Of a DNA stretch of 64,000 nt, positions 1-7,656 are shown one piece after another. The first letter of the stretch is position 1. Every line of letters starts with the position of its first letter. This DNA is from CAYVQU01 sp964453155 (GTDB lineage: Bacteria > Chloroflexota > Anaerolineae > Anaerolineales > UBA11858), in NCBI GenBank assembly GCA_964453155.1, contig CAYVQU010000001.1, positions 15,948-79,947 of the forward strand, read 5' to 3'. Position numbers and translations under genes: made by a program. Below the pieces are notes generated by a model. The model worked only from the letters and a program-made list of their open reading frames with translations. It ran no database searches and had not been told where the DNA came from.

Positions 1-1525
1 CGCGGGCAAAGGAGATCAATTGGCGTTGACCTACCGATAAGACTACGCCACCTTCTTCAACGGAGGTGGCATATCCGTCTTTGAGCCGCATGATAAAGTC
101 ATGGGCCCCGACCGCTTTGGCGGCGGCTTCGATTTGTTCCAGCGGACATTCGAGACAGCCAAACTGGATATTGTCGGCTACGGTGCCATTGAAGAGGAAG
201 GGATCTTGGAGTACGATCCCCATTTGACTGCGGAGGCTGCTTTGAGTTACTGTGCGCAGGTCAATGCCATCAACCAGGACCTGCCCACTAGTGGGGTCGT
301 GGAACCTGCTGAGTAATTTAATAATCGTGGACTTACCCGCGCCAGTTTTGCCCACCAAAGCAATCGTCTGGCCGGGTTCGGCCTTCAGATTGACCCCCGT
401 CAGAACTGGGGTATCGTCGTCTTCGTAATGGAAATCGACGGCGTCAAATTCAACTGCGCCCTGAATAAAGGGCATCTGTGCCGCATCAGGGGCATCCTGG
501 ACCTCGGGGCGGGAATCCAGAAGAGCAAATATTCTCTCACCGCCGGCCATGGTGGACTGCATCTGGTCGAAGCGCATACTCAAACTGCGAATTGGTCCAA
601 AAAAGCGGCTGATATAAAGCACGAAGGCGACCAAAACCCCGGCTGTAACCTGCTCTTCTAAGACCGCCCGGCCACCAAACCAAACGACCAACGCAGTCGC
701 AATCGCTCCCAGAAAATCAATTGAGGGGAAGAAAGCTGAAGACAGCCGAGCTGCCTTTAAATTCAAATCCAGGTTATACCCATTGACATCATCTCGGAAA
801 AAACGATAGTTATGGGCTTGACGCGAAAAAGCTTGCACAACCCGCACGGCATTGACATTTTCCGCCAGAACTGAGTTGACCCAACTGACTGCCGCCCGCA
901 CCAGGCGATAGTTTGCCCGGGCATATTTTCGAAAAATCACTGTAACGGCCACCATAAACGGCAGTACGGTAAAAGCGATCAAAGACAATCGCAGGTTCAT
1001 ACTCACCATGGCGATCACGATCCCTACCAGCACAAAAATATCACGGGCGCTGGCCACAATGGCCCAGGTGATGAATTGCCGTAGCACACTGACATCGTTA
1101 ATAACGCGGGTGATCACCCGGCCCACGCTGTAGCGACTGTAAAAACTAAGCGATAAATTCTGCAAATGCTGGAACAACTCAGAACGCAAATTATAGATGA
1201 TCGACTGTCCAACCTTGGCCATCAAGTTGACGCGCACATAGATCATTAGCCATTGCAGGCCAGTCATCAGAACATACAGCAAGACATAAAGCCCCAACGT
1301 CCGGACGTTCCCCACCGCAATACCATCATCCAATGCTCGTCCGATCAGATAAGGACCGGATGAGACCGCGGTGGCTTGCAGCAAGGTATAGAACACACCC
1401 TGCAAATAGCGCCAGCGATACACTCGCATAAATTCCCACAAGCGGCGCATCACCCGGGGATCATAACCTTTGTCGTATACTTCGTCTTGTTTAGGGGGCG
1501 TGATTTTTTTCTTTTCGGTGGTCAT
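1..1525 (-). CDS. ABC exporter half-transporter, partial at window edge
   Basis: This is a membrane-spanning ABC exporter subunit; the gene runs off the left edge, so about 508 residues are visible. The start is the ATG at 1525. The N-terminal half is a six-helix exporter membrane domain of the MsbA/LmrA type. The ATPase half shows Walker A GKTGAGKST, a Q-loop (LQDPFLF) and an unusual signature LSVGQRQL. That signature resembles the LSxGQRQL form known in one half of heterodimeric exporters such as LmrD/YfiC. The likely partner is the exporter gene at 3081-4814, with a methyltransferase gene between them. The transported substrate is unknown. The Walker B and switch His lie outside the window, so its catalytic status cannot be checked here. 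Confidence 0.92.
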   Translation of the reverse strand, partial: MTTEKKKITPPKQDEVYDKGYDPRVMRRLWEFMRVYRWRYLQGVFYTLLQATAVSSGPYLIGRALDDGIAVGNVRTLGLYVLLYVLMTGLQWLMIYVRVNLMAKVGQSIIYNLRSELFQHLQNLSLSFYSRYSVGRVITRVINDVSVLRQFITWAIVASARDIFVLVGIVIAMVSMNLRLSLIAFTVLPFMVAVTVIFRKYARANYRLVRAAVSWVNSVLAENVNAVRVVQAFSRQAHNYRFFRDDVNGYNLDLNLKAARLSSAFFPSIDFLGAIATALVVWFGGRAVLEEQVTAGVLVAFVLYISRFFGPIRSLSMRFDQMQSTMAGGERIFALLDSRPEVQDAPDAAQMPFIQGAVEFDAVDFHYEDDDTPVLTGVNLKAEPGQTIALVGKTGAGKSTIIKLLSRFHDPTSGQVLVDGIDLRTVTQSSLRSQMGIVLQDPFLFNGTVADNIQFGCLECPLEQIEAAAKAVGAHDFIMRLKDGYATSVEEGGVVLSVGQRQLISFAR

Positions 1526-1588
1526 AGAGATTGTTAGTTTGATTGTTAGTTGGTTGGTGACTATCTGACTAGGAACCTAGCGGAATTT

Positions 1589-2998
1589 TCACATCCAGCG
1601 GAGCCACTTTGGCGAGTGGGATTTGAGGCGATTTTGGACGCGTTTGCCCCACCCCAGGGGATAGCCGTCTACGGTGACCAGGACCCAGCCTTTTTCACCG
1701 GGAGAGGGGAGAACTTCGCCATGGAGGTATGCCCTGGTGCGAGGATCATCTGCTGTAAGATCAAAGGTTTGACGGAAATCGACTGGTTTGAGCGCCAGAG
1801 CTAACGCATGCGAGGGTTCGAAACGTTTTTTCTTAAAAGTTCCCAGCCACCAGCCCCAGTGGATGACCTTCAGACCGCGTAAATCCGGAACATTTTCGGG
1901 GTTCAGATACAAATAGGACCCCTGGAGGGTGAGGCGGTTTAGAGGGGGTTGCCAGTTGAGGGCCGCGGAGGCAAATTCAGCGAAATAGCCTTGGGCGTCT
2001 CGGGGGAGGGGAGCAGGGGGTGAGGGGTCCGGGGGGTAGCGGTGCAGGGGAGAAGCACTTGATTTCTCGAGGATCGCGATGAAATGGCCTTCGCCGGGGG
2101 CTTTATGAGGCCAAAGACGAACCGCACGGGATAATTCGCTAGGAATGTCAGGCATCCAATCCGGCCGGGCGGGGGCAAACCCCTTAAATTGTGGGGGGGA
2201 CACGATCTTAAATTCAGGATGAGCGACCAAAAAACGAGCAATCGTGCCTTCATCCTCCTGGGGAGCGAAAGTGCAAGTGGCATAGATCAAACGTCCACCA
2301 GGTCGGACAAGTTGAGCGGCGTCCCTTAAAATTCCATCTTGGCGAACCCCGCAGCTTTCAACCAGTTTGGGGGTCCATTCCTGGATCGCGCCGGGGTCTT
2401 TGCGGAACATCCCTTCGCCAGAGCAAGGGGCATCAACCAATACTTTATCGAAATAGGCTCCAAAATGATCCACTAGCCGCGGTGGGGTTTCGTTGAGAAT
2501 AACGGCATTCCGGACTCCCCAGCGTTCAAGGTTCTTAGCCAAATCTCGGACCCGTTTGGGGTGAATGTCATTTGCTACCAGTAAACCGCTACCGGCCATC
2601 AGCGCAGCGATATGGGTGGTTTTCCCTCCGGGCGCCGCAGCCAAATCTAATATCCGTTCTCCCGGTTGGGGATTCAATAATTCTGCGACTGCCATCGCGG
2701 CCGGATCTTGAAGATAGTAAAGTCCGGCGGCATGATAGGGATGCTTGCCCGGCCGGGAGCCGGAGGGGATGGTAAAGCCTGCCGGGACCCAGGGGATAGG
2801 AGTGAGGGGAGGAGAGAGTAAGGGGGCCGGGGACCGGGGTGCAGCTTGAAGTAAATCCGTGAATTGCTCGGGGGTGAGTTTGAGGGTGTTGACGCGCAAG
2901 CCGATATCAGGGGGATCGGCGTAGCTGGCGTGGAACGCGTCGAAATCCGACCCAAGTTGGATCTGCATGCGGTCGAGGAAAGCAGGAGGCAAATTCAT
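1589..2998 (-). CDS. NOL1/NOP2/Sun-family rRNA cytosine-C5 methyltransferase (RsmF-like)
   Basis: This 469-residue protein should methylate C5 of a cytosine in ribosomal RNA using S-adenosylmethionine. The SAM-binding segment LDLAAAPGGKTTHI lies near 118-130. The two family cysteines are visible: Cys192 in DAPCSGEG (motif IV) and Cys242 in YATCTF (motif VI), the release and nucleophile residues of m5C enzymes. The region after about residue 290 matches the extra C-terminal RsmF domains that often end in a PUA-like fold. It lies between the two exporter halves on the same strand, with 63 bases to the next start. RsmF is favoured over RsmB because there is no N-terminal NusB domain; the exact target base is inferred only. 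Confidence 0.9.
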   Translation of the reverse strand: MNLPPAFLDRMQIQLGSDFDAFHASYADPPDIGLRVNTLKLTPEQFTDLLQAAPRSPAPLLSPPLTPIPWVPAGFTIPSGSRPGKHPYHAAGLYYLQDPAAMAVAELLNPQPGERILDLAAAPGGKTTHIAALMAGSGLLVANDIHPKRVRDLAKNLERWGVRNAVILNETPPRLVDHFGAYFDKVLVDAPCSGEGMFRKDPGAIQEWTPKLVESCGVRQDGILRDAAQLVRPGGRLIYATCTFAPQEDEGTIARFLVAHPEFKIVSPPQFKGFAPARPDWMPDIPSELSRAVRLWPHKAPGEGHFIAILEKSSASPLHRYPPDPSPPAPLPRDAQGYFAEFASAALNWQPPLNRLTLQGSYLYLNPENVPDLRGLKVIHWGWWLGTFKKKRFEPSHALALALKPVDFRQTFDLTADDPRTRAYLHGEVLPSPGEKGWVLVTVDGYPLGWGKRVQNRLKSHSPKWLRWM

Positions 2999-3080
2999 TA
3001 ATTGTGAATGATGAATGGTGAGCGGTTAATTGTGAATGGAATCCGCAAATCGGATACCTGTAACCTGAAACCGGGCATTT

Positions 3081-4814
3081 TTATCCCTCCTGCCCGCGCA
3101 ATTGCAATTCATAAATCTCGCGGTACAGGCCATCGGCGGCTAATAATTGATCATGCGTGCCGCGTTCTACAATGCGGCCGTGATCCAGGACGATGATCTG
3201 GTCAGCCCGACGGACACTTGAGAGACGCTGGGCAATGATGAAAGTGGTCCGGCCCTCCATCAAACGATCAAGGGCTTGTTGGATTTTTCGTTCGGTTTGG
3301 GTATCAACCGAAGATGTCGAATCATCCAAAATAAGGATGCGGGGATCAAGAAGTAAGGCCCTAGCAATCGCCACTCGTTGGCGCTGCCCGCCGGAGAGTG
3401 TTATGCCGCGTTCACCGATCTCGGTTTCGTAGCCCTCTGGCATTGCGGTGATGAATTCGTGGGCCTGGGCGGCTTTGGCCGCAGCCACAACTTCATCCAT
3501 ACCGGCCCCTGGGCGGCCATAAGCGATATTCTCGCGGATTGTATCTGAGAATAAAACGGAATTCTGCAGAACGATGCCAATCTGTTTTCGCAAGGAAGGT
3601 AAGGCCACAGCCCGGATATCCTGGCCATCGACCAAAACCTGTCCCGCGGTGACATCGTAGAAGCGCGGGATCAGATTGACCAGGGACGACTTCCCCGATC
3701 CCGTCGGACCAATCAGAGCAACTATTTGGTTTGACTCAACTTTGATGTGAATTTCTTCGAGTGCCGTTGTTTTCTCACCTTCATAGCGGAAACAAACATC
3801 TTTAAATTCCACATCTCCCGAGAGGGTCTGCAGTTCTACGGCCTCGGGAGGGGATTGAATTTCAGGCTCATCTTCGAGGACTTCGAAAATCCGCTCGATC
3901 CCGGCACTGGCCTCCCCGGCAGTATTAACTAACATGACCAGTTGACGGGCCGGCTCAGCCATTAGGAGCAGGTAACTGTTGAAGGCTACGACTTCCCCCA
4001 AAGTCATTTGGCCGCGCACCACCATATTGCCGCCAAACCAGAGGATCAAAACCGTGCTCATGGCAATTAAAAAATGAGAAGTGGGCATCACCCGACTCCA
4101 CTCGTGGATTACGGTCAGACGGGCATCATACAGACGGCGATTGCGTTCGTTGAACCGCTCAATTTCGTAGGGTTCACGGGCAAACGCGCGGACCACCTGG
4201 GCCCCACTAACATTCTCCTGCAATCGGGCCGAGAGATCACCGATGGCCTGATCCACAATATAGAATAACTTCCCCACTCTCTCACCAAACCGGGTGGTCA
4301 TTAAAAATAGTGGAATCATGGGAATGAGCGCAATCGCCGCCAATTGGGCATTACTCACAAAGAGGAGAACTACTACACCGATTAAAAGCAAACTGATCCG
4401 GATCAATTCAACAATCCCAGTCCCGGTAAACTGTTGGATCGAACGGACATCCTCAATACAGCGGCTAATCAACTGTCCGGTTTGGGAATGATCATGATAA
4501 CTAAAAGACAGATGCTGGATGTGATCGTATAAACGATTGCGCAGGTCGAAAGTGATCCGGAATGAAATCCAGGAGCTAAGGTAGCGATTGCCAAAATCGA
4601 GCACCGCACTGAAAATCCCTAAACTTAACACAATCAGAGCCGCGGTGCGGAGGAAATGCGTTTGACCGGCGACCAAACCGACATCGATCACTTGTCGAAT
4701 AATTTCAGGAATGACGAGGTTGGCAGCTGTGATCAGCAAGAGAATTACTAATGCCAGCAAAACCTGCCAGAGATATGGACGGAGGAATTCGCGAATTCGG
4801 AGGAGAGATTTCAT
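3081..4814 (-). CDS. ABC exporter half-transporter with degenerate catalytic site
   Basis: This 577-residue protein has an exporter membrane domain (about 1-310) followed by an ATPase. Walker A is GPTGSGKSS at 369-377 and the signature LSGGQRQR is at 473-480. Walker B reads LILDDSTSSVD, so Asp498 replaces the usual catalytic Glu. Heterodimeric exporters such as TM287/288, LmrCD and BmrCD carry this kind of substitution in one subunit only, which forms a degenerate ATP site. This fits pairing with the partial exporter at 1-1525. The pair is split by rsmF-like methyltransferase. The first 15 bases upstream show no clear Shine-Dalgarno. Substrate unknown; multidrug or lipid export is possible. 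Confidence 0.92.
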   Translation of the reverse strand: MKSLLRIREFLRPYLWQVLLALVILLLITAANLVIPEIIRQVIDVGLVAGQTHFLRTAALIVLSLGIFSAVLDFGNRYLSSWISFRITFDLRNRLYDHIQHLSFSYHDHSQTGQLISRCIEDVRSIQQFTGTGIVELIRISLLLIGVVVLLFVSNAQLAAIALIPMIPLFLMTTRFGERVGKLFYIVDQAIGDLSARLQENVSGAQVVRAFAREPYEIERFNERNRRLYDARLTVIHEWSRVMPTSHFLIAMSTVLILWFGGNMVVRGQMTLGEVVAFNSYLLLMAEPARQLVMLVNTAGEASAGIERIFEVLEDEPEIQSPPEAVELQTLSGDVEFKDVCFRYEGEKTTALEEIHIKVESNQIVALIGPTGSGKSSLVNLIPRFYDVTAGQVLVDGQDIRAVALPSLRKQIGIVLQNSVLFSDTIRENIAYGRPGAGMDEVVAAAKAAQAHEFITAMPEGYETEIGERGITLSGGQRQRVAIARALLLDPRILILDDSTSSVDTQTERKIQQALDRLMEGRTTFIIAQRLSSVRRADQIIVLDHGRIVERGTHDQLLAADGLYREIYELQLRGQEG

Positions 4815-4883
4815 GGAGTGGGTGTTTGGATTTCGGAATGTGGCGTGAAAATGAATGGTTAGCCACAGCTTCAGAAGAATGTC

Positions 4884-5276
4884 TTAATCGTCAATCGAAA
4901 ATTGGATGTTTTTTTCATCCACAATGGTTTTTTCCGGTGGGAAAATCGGATCGTTAGATTGACCTTCGGCGCCAAGTTCGGCAGTGTAGAAAACAACGAG
5001 TTTAAGGTTGTAGTGGCCTTCGGGATCGGTTGCCCGGAGATGAAGCACCATTTCGAGTTTGGGTGTAATCGCTTCAATGAAACTGGTGGTTGCTACCAGG
5101 TTTCCCAGCGAATCAGTAATGTGTAGGTCACCATTGGGTTTCTGCTGAAAGGGGGTGAACTCGATAAACACTCGCAGGCGGCGGCCATCAGGGAACGGAT
5201 CCACCTTTAAATCTAGGATTTTGACTTCATTGGGGGGTAAGGGAACTTCATCCGGATCAGCAAAAAAAATATCCAT
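4884..5276 (-). CDS. Hypothetical 130-residue soluble protein
   Basis: I do not recognise this protein. The start at 5276 (MDIFFADPDEVPLPP) is preferred because a longer reading only adds a basic tail and the sequence GAGAAG precedes this ATG. The composition is beta-rich and acidic, with alternating hydrophobic strands and a C-terminal segment IVDEKNIQFSIDD. No signal peptide or membrane helix is visible. It lies upstream of the ABC exporter gene on the same strand with about 70 bases between them, and downstream of a degV gene that ends in a terminator. It is probably a separate unit that may read through into the exporter. An Ig-like or C2-like fold is possible but not demonstrated. Confidence 0.6.
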   Translation of the reverse strand: MDIFFADPDEVPLPPNEVKILDLKVDPFPDGRRLRVFIEFTPFQQKPNGDLHITDSLGNLVATTSFIEAITPKLEMVLHLRATDPEGHYNLKLVVFYTAELGAEGQSNDPIFPPEKTIVDEKNIQFSIDD

Positions 5277-5350
5277 AAGTCTTCTCGATTTATATAATTT
5301 CGACCACCTTTTTATGGCAACCAAGTGTACCTTTAATGTCACAGAACGTC

Positions 5351-5383
5351 AAAAAAACTCCCGCGGAATGCGCGGGAGCTTTT
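5351..5383 (-). terminator. Rho-independent terminator of degV copy 1
   Basis: An 8-bp GC-rich stem (CTCCCGCG with CGCGGGAG) is followed on the minus strand by seven T residues. It lies about 65 bases beyond the degV stop codon and before the 130-residue gene. Seen in sequence. Confidence 0.85.
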
Positions 5384-5447
5384 AATATTGCTAATCTGCA
5401 TCCGAGGCAGGGACCATTTGACCCCTGCCTGGAAATACCGATCAAAC

Positions 5448-6296
5448 TTAATCCACCATATAGGCAATTCCGATCGTGCCTGGCCCACAGTGAGTCCCGA
5501 CAACCGGGCTAACTTCAGAATAAATTGTTTCGACCGCGCCCAGTTGTTTGCTGGCTTGAGTGAGAAGTTCTCGGGATTCTTCAACCGCATTGGCATGTAA
5601 AGCTGCTAAACGAATTTCACCATCGTGCTCTGCAACGCGTTCGGAGATAATCTCTAACAGGCGAGCATGAGCTTTTTTGGAAGTCCGCACTCGTTCGATT
5701 GGTTCTACTTTTCCATTGGTCACTTCCAGGAGTGGTTTAAGTTTAAGCGCGGTCCCTAAGAAACGGGAAGCCCCGCCAATGCGACCACCGCGATGTAAGA
5801 ATTCGAGCGTATCGACGGCAAAAACGACACCGGTTTTATCTTTCGCTGCTTCAGCCGCGGCTTTACATTCTGCCAGAGTACCACCTTTTTCAGCGGTGCG
5901 GGCTGCGGCGAGAACTTGAAAACCCAGCGCCATGGCTACCGATTCAGAATTCACAATTTCAATTGTGATATCAGGCAGCATTTGGGTGGCTAAATCAGCA
6001 GAATTGGAGGTTTTTGAAAGCTGATCGGATACCAAAACGGCCAAAATCTCTTTACCATCAGCATGTAATTTCTCAAAGAGCGATTTAAAATCAGAAACTG
6101 CAACCTGCGAAGTGGTTGGCATTACCTCCGAAGTTGCCAGGCGTTTATAAAAATCGATGGGTTGGATATCAACACCATCACGATATTCTTCTTCGCCAAA
6201 AATCAAAACACATGGGGCTACCGAAATATCGTATTTAGCCACCAAATCTTTGGGGATATAGGCGGTACTATCGGTAACAATGGCAATATTTGACAT
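5448..6296 (-). CDS. degV: DegV family fatty-acid-binding protein, copy 1
   Basis: This 282-residue protein begins MSNIAIVTDSTAYIP, the usual DegV start, behind a strong AGGAGAAGG ribosome site. DegV proteins bind a fatty acid; related FakB proteins present fatty acids to FakA kinase for phosphorylation in Gram-positive bacteria. The conserved TDST segment, the TSQV stretch near 80 and the LEFLHRGGRIGG segment near 155-166 are present. No fakA-like gene is visible here. The copy at 6590-7438 has the same length and the same landmarks, which points to a tandem duplication with tRNA-Arg now between the copies. Which fatty acid each copy binds cannot be told from sequence. Confidence 0.93.
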   Translation of the reverse strand: MSNIAIVTDSTAYIPKDLVAKYDISVAPCVLIFGEEEYRDGVDIQPIDFYKRLATSEVMPTTSQVAVSDFKSLFEKLHADGKEILAVLVSDQLSKTSNSADLATQMLPDITIEIVNSESVAMALGFQVLAAARTAEKGGTLAECKAAAEAAKDKTGVVFAVDTLEFLHRGGRIGGASRFLGTALKLKPLLEVTNGKVEPIERVRTSKKAHARLLEIISERVAEHDGEIRLAALHANAVEESRELLTQASKQLGAVETIYSEVSPVVGTHCGPGTIGIAYMVD

Positions 6297-6431
6297 AATT
6301 CCTTCTCCTAAAAAATGAATGATAACTCGATTTTGAGAGACTTTCCCTCAACAAGGTATAAACCCTAAGAATGAGTTGAAGTTACGCGCAATGTTGGCTA
6401 GTTTGATCGTTGGCTCACTATCCAATGAATC

Positions 6432-6458
6432 AAAAAAGGAACGGATTTCTCCGTTCCT
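6432..6458 (-). terminator. Terminator behind tRNA-Arg
   Basis: A 9-bp perfect stem (AGGAACGGA with TCCGTTCCT, loop of four) is followed on the minus strand by a T run. It starts six bases beyond the tRNA 3' end. Seen in sequence. Confidence 0.85.
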
Positions 6459-6463
6459 CACTG

Positions 6464-6536
6464 CGCCCTCGGTGCGACTCGAACGCACGACCCCTTAGTC
6501 CGCAACCAAGTGCTCTATCCACTGAGCTACGAGGGC
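6464..6536 (-). tRNA. tRNA-Arg (anticodon GCG)
   Basis: A complete 73-base cloverleaf reads on the minus strand: acceptor GCCCTCG pairing with CGAGGGC, D stem GCTC/GAGC, anticodon stem CTTGG/CTAAG with loop TTGCGGA, and T stem GTGCG/CGCAC with loop TTCGAGT. The anticodon at positions 34-36 is GCG, reading CGC (and CGU by wobble). The 3' CCA is not encoded. It lies between the two degV genes with its own terminator. GCG for Arg is less common than the ACG (inosine) tRNA in bacteria. Confidence 0.95.
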
Positions 6537-6543
6537 AATTTGG

Positions 6544-6570
6544 AAAAGCCTGCGGATTTTACCGCAGGCT
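6544..6570 (-). terminator. Terminator behind degV copy 2
   Basis: A 9-bp perfect stem (AGCCTGCGG with CCGCAGGCT, loop of six) is followed by a short T stretch on the minus strand. It lies 20 bases after the degV stop and eight bases before the tRNA-Arg, so it separates the two transcripts. Confidence 0.8.
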
Positions 6571-6589
6571 CATCAAAATGGCAACTAAT

Positions 6590-7438
6590 CTATTCATCAA
6601 ATTGATATGCCAAAGCCAAACACCCCGGCCCAACATGAGTTCCAATCACCGGACTGAGATCGGTCAACAAGGCTTCAACCGGGTTGAGTTGAGCACTCAC
6701 TTTATCTAGGAATTTTCCAGCTTCGGCCAGATCATTAGCGTGAGCGACCCCAATCCGCACATTAGATTTTCCAGCCACACGTTCCGCGACAATTTCCGTC
6801 AGACGAATGAGCGCTTTTTTCCGGGTCCGGGCTTGATCTAAAGCATCAACTTTGCCATCTTTTACAGTCAGAATGGGCTTGATATTGAGTAGAGTCCCTA
6901 AAAACCGTTTTCCACCCCCAATCCGGCCGCCCCGATGCAGAAATTCCATTGTATCCACAGCAAATACCACACCGCTATTCTCGCGTGCTTTCTCTGCCGC
7001 AGCCACACATTCTGCCAGCGAACCACCGGCCTGGGCAGTTCGCGCCGCAGCCAAAACCTGGAACCCCAGCTCTGAGATCGTTGACATGGAATCAAAAAGT
7101 TCGATGGTGGCCTCTGGCAGATCTTTTTTGGCTTGAATCGCGGAGGCAATCGTTCCTGATAAGGCATTCGAAATCAAAATCGTCAAAATCTCAAAACCAT
7201 CTCCATGCAGCTTCTCAAATAGCTGCTTGAATTCCCCAATCGTGACTTGAGAAGTCGTCGGCATTGTCGCACTCTGAGTCAGGCGGATATAGAATTCTGT
7301 CGGGGTAATATCGATGCCATCATCCAGACTTTCTTCGCCCCAAATCACCTTCAATGGGAGCACATGGATTCCATACTCTTCCACTAATTCGGGGGGTAAA
7401 TACGCGGTACTATCGGTCACAATTGCAACTTTCGACAT
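6590..7438 (-). CDS. degV: DegV family fatty-acid-binding protein, copy 2
   Basis: The start at 7438 (MSKVAIVTDSTAYLP) is chosen over an upstream in-frame codon because AGGAGA precedes it at good spacing and the length then equals copy 1 (282 residues). The same DegV landmarks are seen: TDST near the N-terminus, TSQVTIGEF near 80, and MEFLHRGGRIGGG. It should bind a long-chain fatty acid in the cytoplasm. It has its own promoter at 7486-7514 and its own terminator, so it is monocistronic. The two copies differ enough to be old paralogues rather than a recent duplication. Confidence 0.93.
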   Translation of the reverse strand: MSKVAIVTDSTAYLPPELVEEYGIHVLPLKVIWGEESLDDGIDITPTEFYIRLTQSATMPTTSQVTIGEFKQLFEKLHGDGFEILTILISNALSGTIASAIQAKKDLPEATIELFDSMSTISELGFQVLAAARTAQAGGSLAECVAAAEKARENSGVVFAVDTMEFLHRGGRIGGGKRFLGTLLNIKPILTVKDGKVDALDQARTRKKALIRLTEIVAERVAGKSNVRIGVAHANDLAEAGKFLDKVSAQLNPVEALLTDLSPVIGTHVGPGCLALAYQFDE

Positions 7439-7485
7439 AATAATTTCTCCTGATAAATAAAAATGAATAGGGCTAGACCGGAAAG

Positions 7486-7514
7486 ATTGTACCCGGCAAC
7501 TGGATGAGAGGCAA
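7486..7514 (-). promoter_or_regulatory. Sigma-A-type promoter of degV copy 2
   Basis: On the minus strand TTGCCT and TACAAT are separated by exactly 17 bases and point to the degV start about 50 bases downstream. Sequence match only. Confidence 0.6.
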
Positions 7515-7539
7515 TATGTTCTCTCCTTCCCTCTCATGC

Positions 7540-7545
7540 TATACT
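7540..7545 (+). promoter_or_regulatory. Possible -10 box for murJ
   Basis: TATACT on the plus strand lies in the divergent space between degV and murJ. The -35 region is weak (TGTTCT at 7517-7522). It is followed by the inverted repeat at 7574-7637, which would be in the murJ leader RNA. Confidence 0.35.
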
Positions 7546-7573
7546 AGCCCAAATAAAACATCCACCAAAAATT

Positions 7574-7637
7574 AGGTGACAGTCACTTCTCAAAAAGTCA
7601 TCAGTAAGTCCGCATTCAAAGAAAGTGACTGTCACCT
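7574..7637. repeat. 15-bp inverted repeat in the murJ leader
   Basis: Two perfect 15-base arms (AGGTGACAGTCACTT and its complement) flank a 34-base loop. Each arm is nearly palindromic itself (GTGACAGTCAC). The loop begins with ACTTCTCAAA overlap, a 10-mer also found in the loop of the hairpin at 15486-15528. It ends 19 bases before the murJ ATG, just upstream of the ribosome site GGAAGGA. Confidence 0.8.
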
Positions 7638-7656
7638 TCCCATTTAGGGAAGGATT

